Origin: Streptomyces sp. ATexAB-D23
Lineage (GTDB): Bacteria; Actinomycetota; Actinomycetes; Streptomycetales; Streptomycetaceae
Direction of reading: 5' to 3'
Assembly (NCBI RefSeq): GCF_000373645.1
Contig: NZ_KB892016.1
Span: forward strand, 278 to 64,277
DNA: 64,000 nucleotides
How positions within the stretch are numbered: position 1 is the first letter of the stretch; each line of letters starts with the position of its first letter. A program made the translations under genes and the position numbers. This document shows positions 1 to 9,906 of this stretch, piece after piece. The notes under the pieces are model-generated. The model saw nothing but the letters and a program-made list of their open reading frames with translations. It was not told where the DNA came from and made no database searches.

Positions 1-977
<977 letters not shown>

Positions 978-1245
978 AACGGGCTGCTCCTCGTGGTGGA
1001 GTCGAGGGTGGGTAGGGCGGCTCTGCGGCAGCGGGCATACGGATGCCCGGGAGCTCGCAGCGCAGTCCGTCGGAGGCCCTCTCTCCCTCGGCCGGTCCGG
1101 CGTACGGACCGATCGACCGCCATCAGCAGCGACGTCTGACACTGCCGTCGAATCTACACCGAACGGCGCAGCCGCTCCCAGTCCGCCGGGGCTGAACCGG
1201 GGCGGGGGCGGCTGTACGGAGTACGCGATGGCGTGTCCGGTGCGG

Positions 1246-2331
1246 TCAGTGGCCGGATTCCGTCGGGTCCGACGGCGTAGCCGGGGTGTCGGGGGCTCCA
1301 GACTCGGGGGCTCCGGACTCGGGGGCTCCCGGTTCCGGGGCCTCCGGGCCGGGGGTGGTGGCCCCGTCGTCGGGGGTGCCGCCCGGGGTCTTGGCGGGGT
1401 TGGTGCCGGCCGCGGCGGCCGCCTCGTTGTAGATGTCCGGTTCCAGGTAGATCACCCGGGCGATCGGGACGGCCTCGCGGATGCGGGACTCGGCGGCGTT
1501 GATGGCGTTGGCGACCTCGTCGGCGGTGTCGTCGTGCTGGACCGCGATCTTGGCGGCGACCAGCAGTTCTTCCGGCCCGAGGTGGAGGGTGCGCATGTGG
1601 ATGATGCCGGTGACCGTGTCACCGTCGACGACCGCGGCCCTGATCCTGTCGACCTGGTCGGTGCCGGCGGCCTCGCCGAGCAGCAGGGACTTGGTCTCGG
1701 CCGCCAGGACGATCGCGATGGCGATCAGCAGGATGCCGATGCAGAGGGTGCCGATGCCGTCCCACACGCCGTCGCCGGTGCCGATGGCCAGGCCGACGCC
1801 TGCGAGGGCGAGGACCAGACCGATGAGCGCGCCGAAGTCCTCCAGCAGCACGACGGGGAGTTCCGGGGCCTTCGCGCGGCGGATGAAGTCCGTCCAGCTG
1901 AGCGAGCCGCGGGTCTGGTTGGACTCCTTGATCGCCGTACGGAAGGAGAAGCCCTCGGCGATGATCGCGAAGACCAGCACGCCGACCGGCCAGTACCAGG
2001 ACTCCAGCGCGTGGGGGTGCTTGATCTTCTCGTAGCCCTCGTAGACCGCGAACATGCCGCCGACGGAGAACAGGACGATGGAGACGAGGAAGGCGTAGAT
2101 GTAGCGCTCGCGGCCGTACCCGAAGGGGTGCTGGGGGGTGGCCTCGCGCTGGGCCTTCTTGCCGCCGAGAAGCAGGAGGCCCTGGTTGCCGGAGTCGGCG
2201 AGCGAGTGGACGCTCTCCGCGAGCATCGACGAGGAGCCGCTGAACAGGAACGCGACGAATTTGGCCACTGCGATCGCGAGGTTGGCGCCGAGTGCCGCCA
2301 CGATCGCCTTGGTTCCGCCTGACGCACTCAT
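1246..2331 (-). CDS. cation diffusion facilitator family transporter
   Basis: Membrane transporter of the CDF family, predicted to export divalent metal ions (Zn, Mn or similar) using the proton gradient. The 361 residues have about six membrane segments. TM2 carries HSLADSGNQ followed by HPFGYGRERY, the classic CDF signature. TM5 carries LLEDFGALIG, acidic residues in place of the usual HxxxD, as in the ZnT9-like branch. A cytosolic CDF C-terminal domain follows, then a tail of repeated Pro/Glu/Gly/Ala units of about 60 residues. The ATG at 2331 follows a weak AGGGACAC; a longer reading to 2391 lacks family similarity. It probably has its own promoter. The metal cannot be told from sequence. 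Confidence 0.9.
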   Translation of the reverse strand: MSASGGTKAIVAALGANLAIAVAKFVAFLFSGSSSMLAESVHSLADSGNQGLLLLGGKKAQREATPQHPFGYGRERYIYAFLVSIVLFSVGGMFAVYEGYEKIKHPHALESWYWPVGVLVFAIIAEGFSFRTAIKESNQTRGSLSWTDFIRRAKAPELPVVLLEDFGALIGLVLALAGVGLAIGTGDGVWDGIGTLCIGILLIAIAIVLAAETKSLLLGEAAGTDQVDRIRAAVVDGDTVTGIIHMRTLHLGPEELLVAAKIAVQHDDTADEVANAINAAESRIREAVPIARVIYLEPDIYNEAAAAAGTNPAKTPGGTPDDGATTPGPEAPEPGAPESGAPESGAPDTPATPSDPTESGH

Positions 2332-2421
2332 GGGTGCTCGGTGTCCCTTCCTCGGTGCTGCGGCTCCGGCGTCCGCGGTACGGCGGCACATTGTTGCAGC
2401 CGCCGTACCGCGGACGGTACG

Positions 2422-3609
2422 TCAGGCCACCACTGTGGCCCGGAACAGCGTGCCCGCTCCGGACACCCGGACCGGCTCGCCCGCCGGTACGAACGCCGAC
2501 TCGCCGGGGCCGAGACCGAGCTCACCGGCGCGCGGGGCGCCCGCCGTGCAGAGCAGGATCTGGGGCGTGGGCGCGGTCAGGTCGACGGGGGCGGCGCCGG
2601 GTGACAGGTCGAAGCGCGAGAGGCGGAACTCGTCGACCGGTGTCTCGTACAGCTCCTCGCCTGAGGCCGACGCCTCGGGGCGCAGGATTCCCGGATCGGT
2701 CGCCTCGAAACGGACGATGCGCAGGAGTTCGGGGACATCGATGTGCTTGGGCGTCAGGCCGCAGCGCAGCACGTTGTCGGAGTTGGCCATGATCTCGACG
2801 CCGAGGCCGTCGAGGTACGCGTGCGGCACGCCGGCGCCGAGGAACAGGGCCTCGCCGGGCTGGAGCCGCACGTAGTTGAGCAGCATGGCCGCGATGACTC
2901 CGGCGTCGCCCGGGAAGTGGTGGGCGATGCGGGCGTACGGGGCGTAGGCGCCGCCGAGCCGTTCCGCGGCGGCCGCTGCGGCGGCCACCGTCTCGGCCAT
3001 CTCGGCCGGGTCCGCGGTGAGGATCGCCGTCAGCACCTCGCGCAGGGCGCCCTCTTCGGGGTGGGCGCGCAGCAGATCGACGTACGGCTTGAGGGAGTCG
3101 ACGCCCAGGCCCTCCATCGCCTCGGCCGCCTCCAGCGGGCGGCGGAATCCGCACAGGCCGTCGAAGGGGGTGAGCGCGCAGATCAGCTCGGGCTTGTGGT
3201 TGGCGTCCTTGTACGTGCGGTGCGGGGCGTCGATCGGGACGGACCGGCGCTCCTCGTCCGCGTACCCCGCCCGCGCCTGGTCCAGGTCCGGGTGGACCTG
3301 GAGGGAGAGGGGGGCGCCCGCGGCGAGCAGCTTCAGCAGGAAGGGGAGGCGCGGGCCGAACTTCTCCACGGTGGCCGCGCCGAGCTCACCGGCCGGGTCG
3401 GCGGCGATGACGTCGGTGAGGGCCTGTTCGGCGGGGGCCGACGCGGTGGGGGCGGTGCCGGTGCGGGTGATCCGGGAGGGGGCTCCGGGGTGGGCGCCCA
3501 TCCACATCTCCGCCTGCGGCTCGCCGGTGGGGGCGACGCCGAGCAGGGCGGGGATCGCGGTGGTCGAGCCCCAGGCGTACGGGCGCACGGTGTTGGAGAG
3601 CCGGTCCAT
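2422..3609 (-). CDS. manA: mannose-6-phosphate isomerase, class I
   Basis: Zinc-dependent cupin isomerase converting fructose-6-P and mannose-6-P, the entry to GDP-mannose for glycans and mannosylated lipids. The 395 residues begin RLSNTVRPYAWGSTTAIP, typical of type I PMI. Metal and active-site segments are QVHPDLDQA, HKPELICALTPFDGLCGF, and GVPHAYLDGLGVEIMANSDN with a following RCGLTPKHIDVPELL. The gene lies in a same-strand block with a SIS-domain isomerase, Trm112 and manB, so a mannose-supply cluster is visible. 80 bases separate it from the upstream SIS gene. Confidence 0.96.
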   Translation of the reverse strand: MDRLSNTVRPYAWGSTTAIPALLGVAPTGEPQAEMWMGAHPGAPSRITRTGTAPTASAPAEQALTDVIAADPAGELGAATVEKFGPRLPFLLKLLAAGAPLSLQVHPDLDQARAGYADEERRSVPIDAPHRTYKDANHKPELICALTPFDGLCGFRRPLEAAEAMEGLGVDSLKPYVDLLRAHPEEGALREVLTAILTADPAEMAETVAAAAAAAERLGGAYAPYARIAHHFPGDAGVIAAMLLNYVRLQPGEALFLGAGVPHAYLDGLGVEIMANSDNVLRCGLTPKHIDVPELLRIVRFEATDPGILRPEASASGEELYETPVDEFRLSRFDLSPGAAPVDLTAPTPQILLCTAGAPRAGELGLGPGESAFVPAGEPVRVSGAGTLFRATVVA

Positions 3610-3689
3610 GGAGTTTGTCCTTGTGCGTTGTTCTGTGTGGTGCGAGGTGCTGCGGGAGCTGCGCGGTGCGCGGGGCTCCGTAGTCCGTT

Positions 3690-4826
3690 TCAGGCGCCGC
3701 CCTTTGCGGCGAGGGCCAGGTAGACCGCGGCGAAGTCGGTGACGGCGAGCAGCTCGGCGAGGGATTCGAGCGTGCTGCCCTCTTCCGGTTCGAGCTCGCT
3801 GATCGGCGTGTCGTGGCCCAGGGCCAGTTCGCGGGCCGCGGGGGCGGCGCTGAGGCCGCCGGTGGGGCGGTCGCGGAGCAGGACCACCCGGGCGTGCAGG
3901 GGTTCCGACTCGTCGACGCGGTCGCGGAAGAAGTCGTCCGGGTCCGCCCCGGCGGCGAACGCGCCCGCCAGCAGGCCCCCGTGCGCCGGGAGCGCCTCCG
4001 GGAGCACGGCGGCGAGGGCCGGGCGGCCCGACAGCTCCGCCAGGACCGCGGCGAACCGGCGGCCGACGGGGCCGGCCGCGTCGCCCTCCGCCCAGATCAG
4101 CGGCAGGCTGTCCGCGAGCTCCGCGGCGAGGGTCTTGGCCGGGTTGCTGTACGTGGCGATGGCCGGTCCGCAGCGCTCCGCCGTACGGTCCAGGCGGTCG
4201 GCGACGCTCTGCAGTACGTCGGCGGGGGCGGTGACCAGGCCGACGCGGTCGAGCAGCGCGAGCAGCGGGGTGAGCAGGGCCCAGAGCGTGCCGGGGCCGG
4301 CGGCCGACGTCTCGGCGTCGTACTCGCCGTGCGGGGCGGATGCCATCGGTACGACGACGCCGTGCACCCCGTGGACCGCCTCCCGCAGCGGGGAGCGCAG
4401 GGGGGCGACGGCCACGACCGTGCAGCCGCGGCGGTACGCCTGTTCCGCGAGGAGGGCGAGGCCCGGTTCGGAACCGTCCGCCGTGGCGATGAGCAGCAGG
4501 TCGACGGAGCCGGCCCAGCCGGGCAGCGTCCAGCGCAGTGCGCCGGGGGCGGGGGCGACGCCGGTCGGGTGGATACGGGTGACCGGGGCGGAGGCGCCGG
4601 CGAGCGCGGCGATCAGGTCCGCGACGCCGGTCGCGGCGGTGCCGGGGCCGGCGACGAGGACGGCGCGGGGGCGGCCTTCCGGCTTCAGCTCCGTGATCCC
4701 GGCCTCCGTCGCGTGCCGGGCGGCGGTACGGACCCGGGCCCCGGCCTCGGCGGCGCCGCGGAGCAGACCGCGGCGGTCGGCTCGGGCCAGGGCTTCCGGG
4801 GCGTCGAGCAACGACTCGTCGAGCAT
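3690..4826 (-). CDS. SIS-domain protein, phosphoglucose/phosphomannose isomerase-like
   Basis: 378-residue cytosolic sugar isomerase-type protein found between manA and manB in streptomycetes. It contains the sequence AVLVAGPGTAATGVADLIAALAG near residue 55, a nucleotide/sugar-phosphate SIS loop, then LLIATADGSEPGLALLAEQAYRRG, and a C-terminal isomerase-like half (NPAKTLAAELADSLPLIWAEGD). The likely role is interconversion of phosphorylated hexoses feeding GDP-mannose, but the catalytic Glu/His of true bifunctional PGI/PMI enzymes cannot be assigned confidently, so it could also be a regulatory SIS protein. ATG at 4826. Confidence 0.85.
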   Translation of the reverse strand: MLDESLLDAPEALARADRRGLLRGAAEAGARVRTAARHATEAGITELKPEGRPRAVLVAGPGTAATGVADLIAALAGASAPVTRIHPTGVAPAPGALRWTLPGWAGSVDLLLIATADGSEPGLALLAEQAYRRGCTVVAVAPLRSPLREAVHGVHGVVVPMASAPHGEYDAETSAAGPGTLWALLTPLLALLDRVGLVTAPADVLQSVADRLDRTAERCGPAIATYSNPAKTLAAELADSLPLIWAEGDAAGPVGRRFAAVLAELSGRPALAAVLPEALPAHGGLLAGAFAAGADPDDFFRDRVDESEPLHARVVLLRDRPTGGLSAAPAARELALGHDTPISELEPEEGSTLESLAELLAVTDFAAVYLALAAKGGA

Positions 4827-4881
4827 GGGGACGGTCCTCCGATCACATGCCGGTCACCGGCTGGTGCGGGTGTGCGGCCGG

Positions 4882-5064
4882 TTACGCGGGGCGGCGGGCC
4901 TCGTCGACGAGGAGTACGGGGATGCCGTCCCGTACCGGGTAGGCCAGGCCGCAGTCCTTGCCGGTGCAGACCAGTTCCGGGCTGTCGGCGGCCGACCTGT
5001 CGTCGAGCGGGGAGTGGCAGGCCGGGCAGGCCAGGATCTCCAGGAGGCCGGCTTCGAGCGGCAT
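4882..5064 (-). CDS. Trm112 family protein
   Basis: 60-residue zinc-ribbon-like protein. It has ILACPACHSPL near the start and VCTGKDCGLAYPVRDGIPVLLVDEARR, i.e. two Cys pairs and the conserved GIPVLL strand of the Trm112/YcaR family. Eukaryotic Trm112 activates methyltransferases; the bacterial role is not well defined. The ATG at 5064 follows AAGGGA by seven bases. It sits 55 bases upstream of the SIS gene, same strand, probably one transcript. Confidence 0.92.
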   Translation of the reverse strand: MPLEAGLLEILACPACHSPLDDRSAADSPELVCTGKDCGLAYPVRDGIPVLLVDEARRPA

Positions 5065-5198
5065 GGGGTGGTCCCTTCGGGCGGGGTGGGGCGGTGGGGC
5101 GGGGTTCGGTGCGGTTGTGGCGGGGTCAGCCTACCGCTGGGGGGCTGGGGGGCGCCTGCGGCGGGCCCTTGTCCCCTCCCCGCCCCTTCCCGAAACCG

Positions 5199-5397
5199 GA
5201 GGCTCCGCCCCCGGGCCCCCGCGCCTCAAGCGCCGGCGAGGCTGGGGATGGCCGCGAGCGGCTTCGGGGCTCCGCCCGCTCCCCGCTCCTCAAACGCCGG
5301 AGGGGCTGGAGATGGACAAGGCCGATGGGCACGCACGCCCGGCCAGGGATTCGGGGCTCCGCCCCGGGCCCCGCTCCTCAAACGCCGGAGGGGCTGA
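5199..5397. repeat. three REP-like GC-rich intergenic units
   Basis: Three copies (about 5199-5247, 5265-5310 and 5352-5397) of a 45-base unit: GGGGCTCCGCCC, a C-rich spacer, then CCTCAAACGCCGG and AGGGGCTG. A related copy lies at 17891-17932. Each unit can fold (GGGGC/GCCCC). Such dispersed units are common between Streptomyces genes. Confidence 0.75.
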
Positions 5398-5780
5398 GTG
5401 GCCGGACGGAGGTGGGGATGGCCGGAGGGGCCGGGGTGACCAGAGGAGCTGAGGTGGTCGACGGGGCCAAGGTGACCAGAGGAGCTGAGGTGGTCAGAGG
5501 GGCCAGGGTGGCCAAAGTAGCCGGGGATGGCCGGACGGGGCGGAAAGATGGTCGGACGGGGCTGAGTGGCCGGACAGAGGTGGGAATGGCCGGAGGGGCT
5601 TGGGTTGTCGGACGGGCCTGGAGGTGGCCCGACGGGCCTGGGGTTTGATCACGCGCCTCCAACCACCAGATAGGCGCGAGTAGCCAGCGGGCCGGGGTGG
5701 CCCGATGGGGCTGGGAACGGTCGACGAGGCTGGGGTGGCCGGACGGGGATGGTGGGTGGCCGGACAGGGGTGGTGGGTGG
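5398..5780. repeat. degenerate tandem repeat tract, no gene seen
   Basis: About 380 bases before the manB stop made of shuffled short units such as TGGCCGGACGGGGCTG, GTGACCAGAGGAGCTGAGG (twice, 5437 and 5472) and GGTGGCCGGACAGGGG. Open frames here are repetitive and show no family similarity. The unit GGACGGGGCTG recalls the 3' end of the REP-like copies next door, so the tract may have grown from them. Confidence 0.7.
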
Positions 5781-7145
5781 TTATCCGCGGATCAGGGTCA
5801 GTACCTCGTCGCGTACCGCTCTCATCGTTTCCTCGTTCTCCGCCTCCACGTTCAGGCGGAGCAGGGGTTCCGTGTTCGAGGGGCGGAGGTTGAACCACCA
5901 GTGGGGGGAGGTGATCGTGAGGCCGTCCAGGGTGTCCGTGGTGATGTGCTCGCGGTCGGCGAAGGCGGAGCGGACCTTGGCTGTGCGGGCGGGCTGGTCG
6001 TCGACCGTGGAGTTGATCTCGCCGGAGGCGGCGTAGCGGTCGTACTGGGCGACCAGGGCCGAGAGGGGGGCCTCCTGGCCGCCGAGCGCGGCCAGGACGT
6101 GGAGGGCGGCGAGCATGCCCGTGTCGGCGTTCCAGAAGTCGCGGAAGTAGTAGTGCGCGGAGTGCTCGCCGCCGAAGATCGCGCCGTGGGCGGCCATCTC
6201 CGCCTTCATGAAGGAGTGGCCGACCCGGGTGCGGACCGGGGTGCCGCCGTGTTCGCGTACGACCTCGGGCACGGAGCGGGAGGTGATCAGGTTGTGGATG
6301 ACCGTGCCCCGGCCGCCGTTGCGGGCGAGTTCGCGGGCGGCGACGAGGGCGGTGATCGCCGACGGGGAGACGCCTTCGCCCCGCTCGTCCACCACGAAGC
6401 AGCGGTCCGCGTCGCCGTCGAAGGCCAGGCCCAGATCGGCGCCCTCGGCCACGACGCGGGCCTGGAGGTCCGTGATGTTCTTGGGGTCCAGGGGGTTGGC
6501 CTCGTGGTTCGGGAAGGTGCCGTCCAGCTCGAAGTACATCGGGACCAGGTCGACCGGCAGCCCCGCGAAGACGGTGGGGACGGTGTGGCCGCCCATGCCG
6601 TTGCCCGCGTCCACGACCACCTTCAGCGGGCGGATCGCCGTCAGGTCCACCAGGGAGAGCAGGTGGGCGGCGTAGTCGGTGAGGGTGTCACGTGCGGTGA
6701 CCGTGCCCGGGGTGGTGCCCGGCTCGGGGGCGCCCGTCTGCGACCACTCCTCGACCAGGGTGCGGATCTCGGCCAGGCCGGTGTCCTGGCCGACCGGTGC
6801 GGCGCCCGCCCGGCACATCTTGATGCCGTTGTACCGCGCCGGGTTGTGCGAGGCCGTGAACATCGCGCCGGGCAGGTCCAGCGCCCCGGACGCGTAGTAC
6901 AGCTGGTCCGTGGAGCACAGACCGATCATCGTGACGTCGGCACCGCGCCCCGCCGCGCCCCGCGCGAACGCCCCGGACAGCCCGGGGGAGGTCGGGCGCA
7001 TGTCGTGGCCGATCACGACGGCGTCCGCGCCGGTCACCGCCACGAACGCCGCCCCGAACAGTTCGGCCAGCGGTTCGTCCCACTGGTCGGGCACGACTCC
7101 GCGCACGTCGTACGCCTTCACGAGCTGCGACAGGTCTGCGGTCAC
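5781..7145 (-). CDS. manB: phosphomannomutase/phosphoglucomutase
   Basis: 454-residue alpha-D-phosphohexomutase moving phosphate between C6 and C1 of mannose (or glucose), the step between ManA and ManC. Visible motifs are VKAYDVRGVVPDQ at the N-terminus, the phosphoserine loop MFTASHNPARYNGIK, the metal loop AFDGDADRCFVVDE, GGEHSAHYYFRDF for sugar specificity, and RPSNTEPLLRLNVE at the phosphate-binding end. The GTG at 7145 is preceded by AGGAGG at a good distance; the frame stays open upstream but loses similarity. Stop is TAA. Confidence 0.95.
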   Translation of the reverse strand: MTADLSQLVKAYDVRGVVPDQWDEPLAELFGAAFVAVTGADAVVIGHDMRPTSPGLSGAFARGAAGRGADVTMIGLCSTDQLYYASGALDLPGAMFTASHNPARYNGIKMCRAGAAPVGQDTGLAEIRTLVEEWSQTGAPEPGTTPGTVTARDTLTDYAAHLLSLVDLTAIRPLKVVVDAGNGMGGHTVPTVFAGLPVDLVPMYFELDGTFPNHEANPLDPKNITDLQARVVAEGADLGLAFDGDADRCFVVDERGEGVSPSAITALVAARELARNGGRGTVIHNLITSRSVPEVVREHGGTPVRTRVGHSFMKAEMAAHGAIFGGEHSAHYYFRDFWNADTGMLAALHVLAALGGQEAPLSALVAQYDRYAASGEINSTVDDQPARTAKVRSAFADREHITTDTLDGLTITSPHWWFNLRPSNTEPLLRLNVEAENEETMRAVRDEVLTLIRG

Positions 7146-7204
7146 GGGCCGGTCCTCCTGGGGTCTTCTTCGGACCGCCAAACTACCCGGCGGCCCGCGA
7201 CGCC

Positions 7205-7582
7205 TCAGGAGTCGGGGGAACGCAGAACGCGCAGGTGGCCCCTGCGGGCGACCTCCATGGGGTCCGCGGTGCGCGGGCCGCCGCCCCGCGTGCCGTCGCC
7301 GCGTTCCTGCGGGCGGGCGGCTTCCCGTACGGCGTTCGCCAGCGCTTCCAGGTCGTCGCCGCTGGGGCGGCTGGGCGCGGAGGGGTCGGAGAGCCGGACG
7401 ACTTCCCAGCCCCGGGGCGCGGTGAGCCGCTCGCTGTGCTCGGCACAGAGGTCGTAGCAGTGGGGCTCGGCGTAGGTGGCGAGCGGGCCGAGGACCGCAG
7501 TCGAGTCGGCATAGACGTACGTCAGTGTCGCGACGGCAGGGCGGCCGCACGCGGTGCGCGAACAGCGACGTACAGGGCTCAC
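7205..7582 (-). CDS. DUF3499 family protein
   Basis: 125-residue actinobacterial protein of unknown function. The N-terminus VRRCSRTACGRPAVATLTYVYADSTA and the later EPHCYDLCAEHSERLTAP carry four Cys plus a His that could bind zinc. The rest (GWEVVRL, DDLEALANAVREA) is conserved in the family; the C-terminal 30 residues are low complexity and end RRGHLRVLRSPDS. The GTG at 7582 has no Shine-Dalgarno, but TACCGT lies eight bases upstream, so a leaderless start is likely. It is divergent from the metallopeptidase gene. Confidence 0.82.
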   Translation of the reverse strand: MSPVRRCSRTACGRPAVATLTYVYADSTAVLGPLATYAEPHCYDLCAEHSERLTAPRGWEVVRLSDPSAPSRPSGDDLEALANAVREAARPQERGDGTRGGGPRTADPMEVARRGHLRVLRSPDS

Positions 7583-7590
7583 GATGTTGG

Positions 7591-7596
7591 ACGGTA
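7591..7596 (-). promoter_or_regulatory. putative -10 of leaderless DUF3499 gene
   Basis: Minus-strand TACCGT ends eight bases before the GTG at 7582, and no Shine-Dalgarno is present. Apart from the two leaderless-type -10 elements at its ends, I see no gene or strong repeat in the 330-base divergent gap 7583-7912. Confidence 0.4.
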
Positions 7597-7900
7597 CCGC
7601 ACTCTTGAGCGGGCTGCGACGACTCTCCCCCGGCTCACCCCTCCGTGTCGCCCTGTGACCTCCGGCACATACCGCCCCACAGCAACTCCCCTGACCTGCG
7701 CGGCGGGAGAGACCCGGGGCCGCGACGGCGACGGTTCCGGGCGCCGCTGTGCCACGAACCTTTCCCAGGACGCGAGTGCGGCGGTCGGGAGCGGGGCCGG
7801 AAACGGGCTGCTGTGTGGCCGGATTGTTCAGGAGCGGACAGGGCGTCCGGCTCGCGGACGGCAGCCGTCCCGCCGCCCCTCGGAGCCCGGTCCGGAGCGT

Positions 7901-7906
7901 TAGGCT
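7901..7906 (+). promoter_or_regulatory. putative -10 (TAGGCT) of leaderless metallopeptidase mRNA
   Basis: TAGGCT is a good actinobacterial -10. Only six bases separate it from GTG 7913, so transcription should start at or next to the start codon. Confidence 0.5.
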
Positions 7907-7912
7907 GCGTCG

Positions 7913-8344
7913 GTGATGGACAGTCCCGTACCGCCCCTCCCGTCCGAGCCGCGACCGCGGCGCCGAGACCGACACGGCCGCGGTATGCGCGGGCCCGTCG
8001 CCCCGCCGCAGGTGCCGCTCTCCACGAGCCGCGCGGACAGCTTCCGCGATCTGGTGCAGGACTCCGTCGAGCGGCTGGAGCGGCGCTGGCCACAGCTGGC
8101 CGAGGTCGACTTCGTCGTCCTGGAGGTGCCGGAGACGGCGGACGAGACCGTTCCGCTGGGCAGCGCGCTCTCCGCCGAGAAGGGGCGGCCCGCCCAGATC
8201 GCCGTCTACCGGCGGCCCGTCGAGCTGCGCACCAAGAGCCGCGACGAGCGCGCCCTCCTCATCCACGAGATCGTCGTGGAGCAGGTCGCCGAACTCCTGG
8301 GCCTCGCCCCCGAGTCCGTCGACCCCCGCTACGGCCAGGAGTAG
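7913..8344 (+). CDS. metallopeptidase family protein (zincin-like)
   Basis: 143-residue small zincin-type protein of the actinobacterial metallopeptidase family. After a disordered Arg/Pro-rich N-terminus of about 35 residues, the core runs FRDLVQDSVERLERRWPQL, VDFVVLEVPE, and IHEIVVEQVAELLGLAPESVDP. The motif HEIVVEQ replaces HExxH: the second histidine is absent, as is usual in this family, so protease activity is unproven. GTG 7913 (with ATG 7916 next) fits a leaderless transcript. It converges on the DUF5719 gene. Confidence 0.85.
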   Translation: MMDSPVPPLPSEPRPRRRDRHGRGMRGPVAPPQVPLSTSRADSFRDLVQDSVERLERRWPQLAEVDFVVLEVPETADETVPLGSALSAEKGRPAQIAVYRRPVELRTKSRDERALLIHEIVVEQVAELLGLAPESVDPRYGQE

Positions 8345-8358
8345 CGGGGCGGGGCCGC

Positions 8359-9906
8359 TCAGTCGTCGAGTACCGACAGGTCCTGTTCGGCGGCCGGTAC
8401 CTCCACCGTTCCCTTGTCGTCCGGCAGGGTCTGCACGGTGAACATCGGGATGCCGTCCTGTTCCACGGTGAGTGTCCGGGCGGCGTGGACCGGGCCGCCC
8501 GACTGGGTCTCGACCGTCAGGGCGTAGGTGCCCTTGAGGCCCGCGGGGACCGGCGGGGTGACCGCCACGGTCGCGCCGGCGGCGATCTTGTACGTCTTGC
8601 TGACCGGGGTGCCGCCCTTGCTGCCCGCGGACGCTGTGACCTTGACGGTGCCGGCGGCTCCGGGTGCGGCGAGCGAGAGGACCGAGCCCTTGGAGCGGTT
8701 GTCGGCAGCGGTCGCCCGCGCGCCGACCGGGCCGGTTGCCGGGATGTAACCGACCTCCTGCTTGTCGCCCTTGCCCCGGACCACCCGCAGCGCCGCGACC
8801 ACGGGGGTGGCCTTGCCCTCCTCTGCGGGGACCAGCATCAGTGAGCCGGCCTCTCCGCGGGTGAGGTCCTTCAGGTCGAGTCCGGCGGTCATCTTCGACT
8901 TGACGTGCAGTTCGTCGTGGCCGGCCGGCGAGATCGCGCCGGACTTGCCGAGCAGCTTCAGCTTGAGGTCGGCGTCGTCGTCGCCGGGGGCGAACGCCAC
9001 CAGCCGTACCGAGGTGGCGTCGGCCGGGATTCCGGGCAGCACGAGCGTCTTCGCCGGTTCGGCGGACGCGGCGATCCAGTCGCTGCCGGCCTTGCTGTCC
9101 GCAGCCCTGACGGCGGCGCCGACCCGGCCCGAGCGGGTGGTGACGTGGACGGTCACGTCGTCGGCGGCCTTGCTCGTCAGCGTCGAGATCAGCACCCGGA
9201 TGCCGGAGCCGGCCGGGACGGTGATGCCCTCGCCCACGTCGGACTTGAGCGAGCCGTCCGGTCCGTACAGCTCGATGTCGGCGACGGCGGCCGTGTCGTC
9301 CGGGTTGGTGAGGTGGACGTAGTCCTGGCGGGACTTCGCGGTGCTCGCCGCCGGGAACCAGAAGTCGGTGTCGGGCGCGGTGCAGCTGATGCCGAGCAGG
9401 CCGCGTCCGTCGCCCGCCTCGATGGTGGTGGTCTGCTGGGCGGTCCAGCCGGGCGCCAGCCGGGCGGTGGCGGTGCCGATGAGCGCGGGCGAGTCCGCGC
9501 CGGACGCCTCGCCGGTGGCGGGCTTGCCGGGCTCCTTCAGGGAGACCACGGGCTTCTTCCCGTCCGCCTCCTTGCCCTTCTTGCTCTTCTCCTTGTCCTT
9601 CTTGGCGTCCTCGTCGTCGTCCTTCTTGGCGTCCTCGTCGTCCTTGGCGGACGAGAGGAGTTCGGCCTTGCCGCCCGCGGCCGACCCGCCGCTCCCGCCG
9701 ACCGGGGTGAAGGCCGTGTACGCGGTCTCCGAAAGGTCGGAGAGGCCGGGCGCCGGGCAGAGCAGGCTGGTCCGCTCGACGGGCAGCCGTGCGGCGGTCC
9801 TCGCCTCGGCCGTGCCGCCGCCGTCCGGCACGTTGAGCGCGGCGAACCCGGTGACAGCGGCCAGGGCGACGGCCCCGGCGATGAGGGACAGGCTGGTGGA
9901 CTTCAC
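8359..9906 (-). CDS. DUF5719 family protein, membrane-anchored
   Basis: 515-residue exported protein of unknown function. The N-terminus VKSTSLSLIAGAVALAAVTGFAAL is a signal anchor. At about residues 90-135 a Lys/Asp/Glu-rich stretch (DDEDAKKDDDEDAKKDKEK) forms a charged linker. The remainder is beta-rich and repetitive, consistent with stacked sandwich domains (for example FWFPAAST, VHLTNPDDTAAVADIELYGP). The GTG at 9906 overlaps the stop of the upstream glycosyltransferase by four bases (GTGA), so the two are translationally coupled and probably act together at the envelope. Confidence 0.85.
   Translation of the reverse strand: MKSTSLSLIAGAVALAAVTGFAALNVPDGGGTAEARTAARLPVERTSLLCPAPGLSDLSETAYTAFTPVGGSGGSAAGGKAELLSSAKDDEDAKKDDDEDAKKDKEKSKKGKEADGKKPVVSLKEPGKPATGEASGADSPALIGTATARLAPGWTAQQTTTIEAGDGRGLLGISCTAPDTDFWFPAASTAKSRQDYVHLTNPDDTAAVADIELYGPDGSLKSDVGEGITVPAGSGIRVLISTLTSKAADDVTVHVTTRSGRVGAAVRAADSKAGSDWIAASAEPAKTLVLPGIPADATSVRLVAFAPGDDDADLKLKLLGKSGAISPAGHDELHVKSKMTAGLDLKDLTRGEAGSLMLVPAEEGKATPVVAALRVVRGKGDKQEVGYIPATGPVGARATAADNRSKGSVLSLAAPGAAGTVKVTASAGSKGGTPVSKTYKIAAGATVAVTPPVPAGLKGTYALTVETQSGGPVHAARTLTVEQDGIPMFTVQTLPDDKGTVEVPAAEQDLSVLDD

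Noticed and set aside
978..1245. SAH riboswitch upstream of ahcY
   Set aside because: The aptamer core (GAGGAGCGCUGC with its partner strands) is not present; only general hairpins are seen.
5398..5780. Protein-coding gene in the repeat tract
   Set aside because: Frames are open only because of repetitive GC-rich DNA; no motif, start or ribosome site supports a gene.
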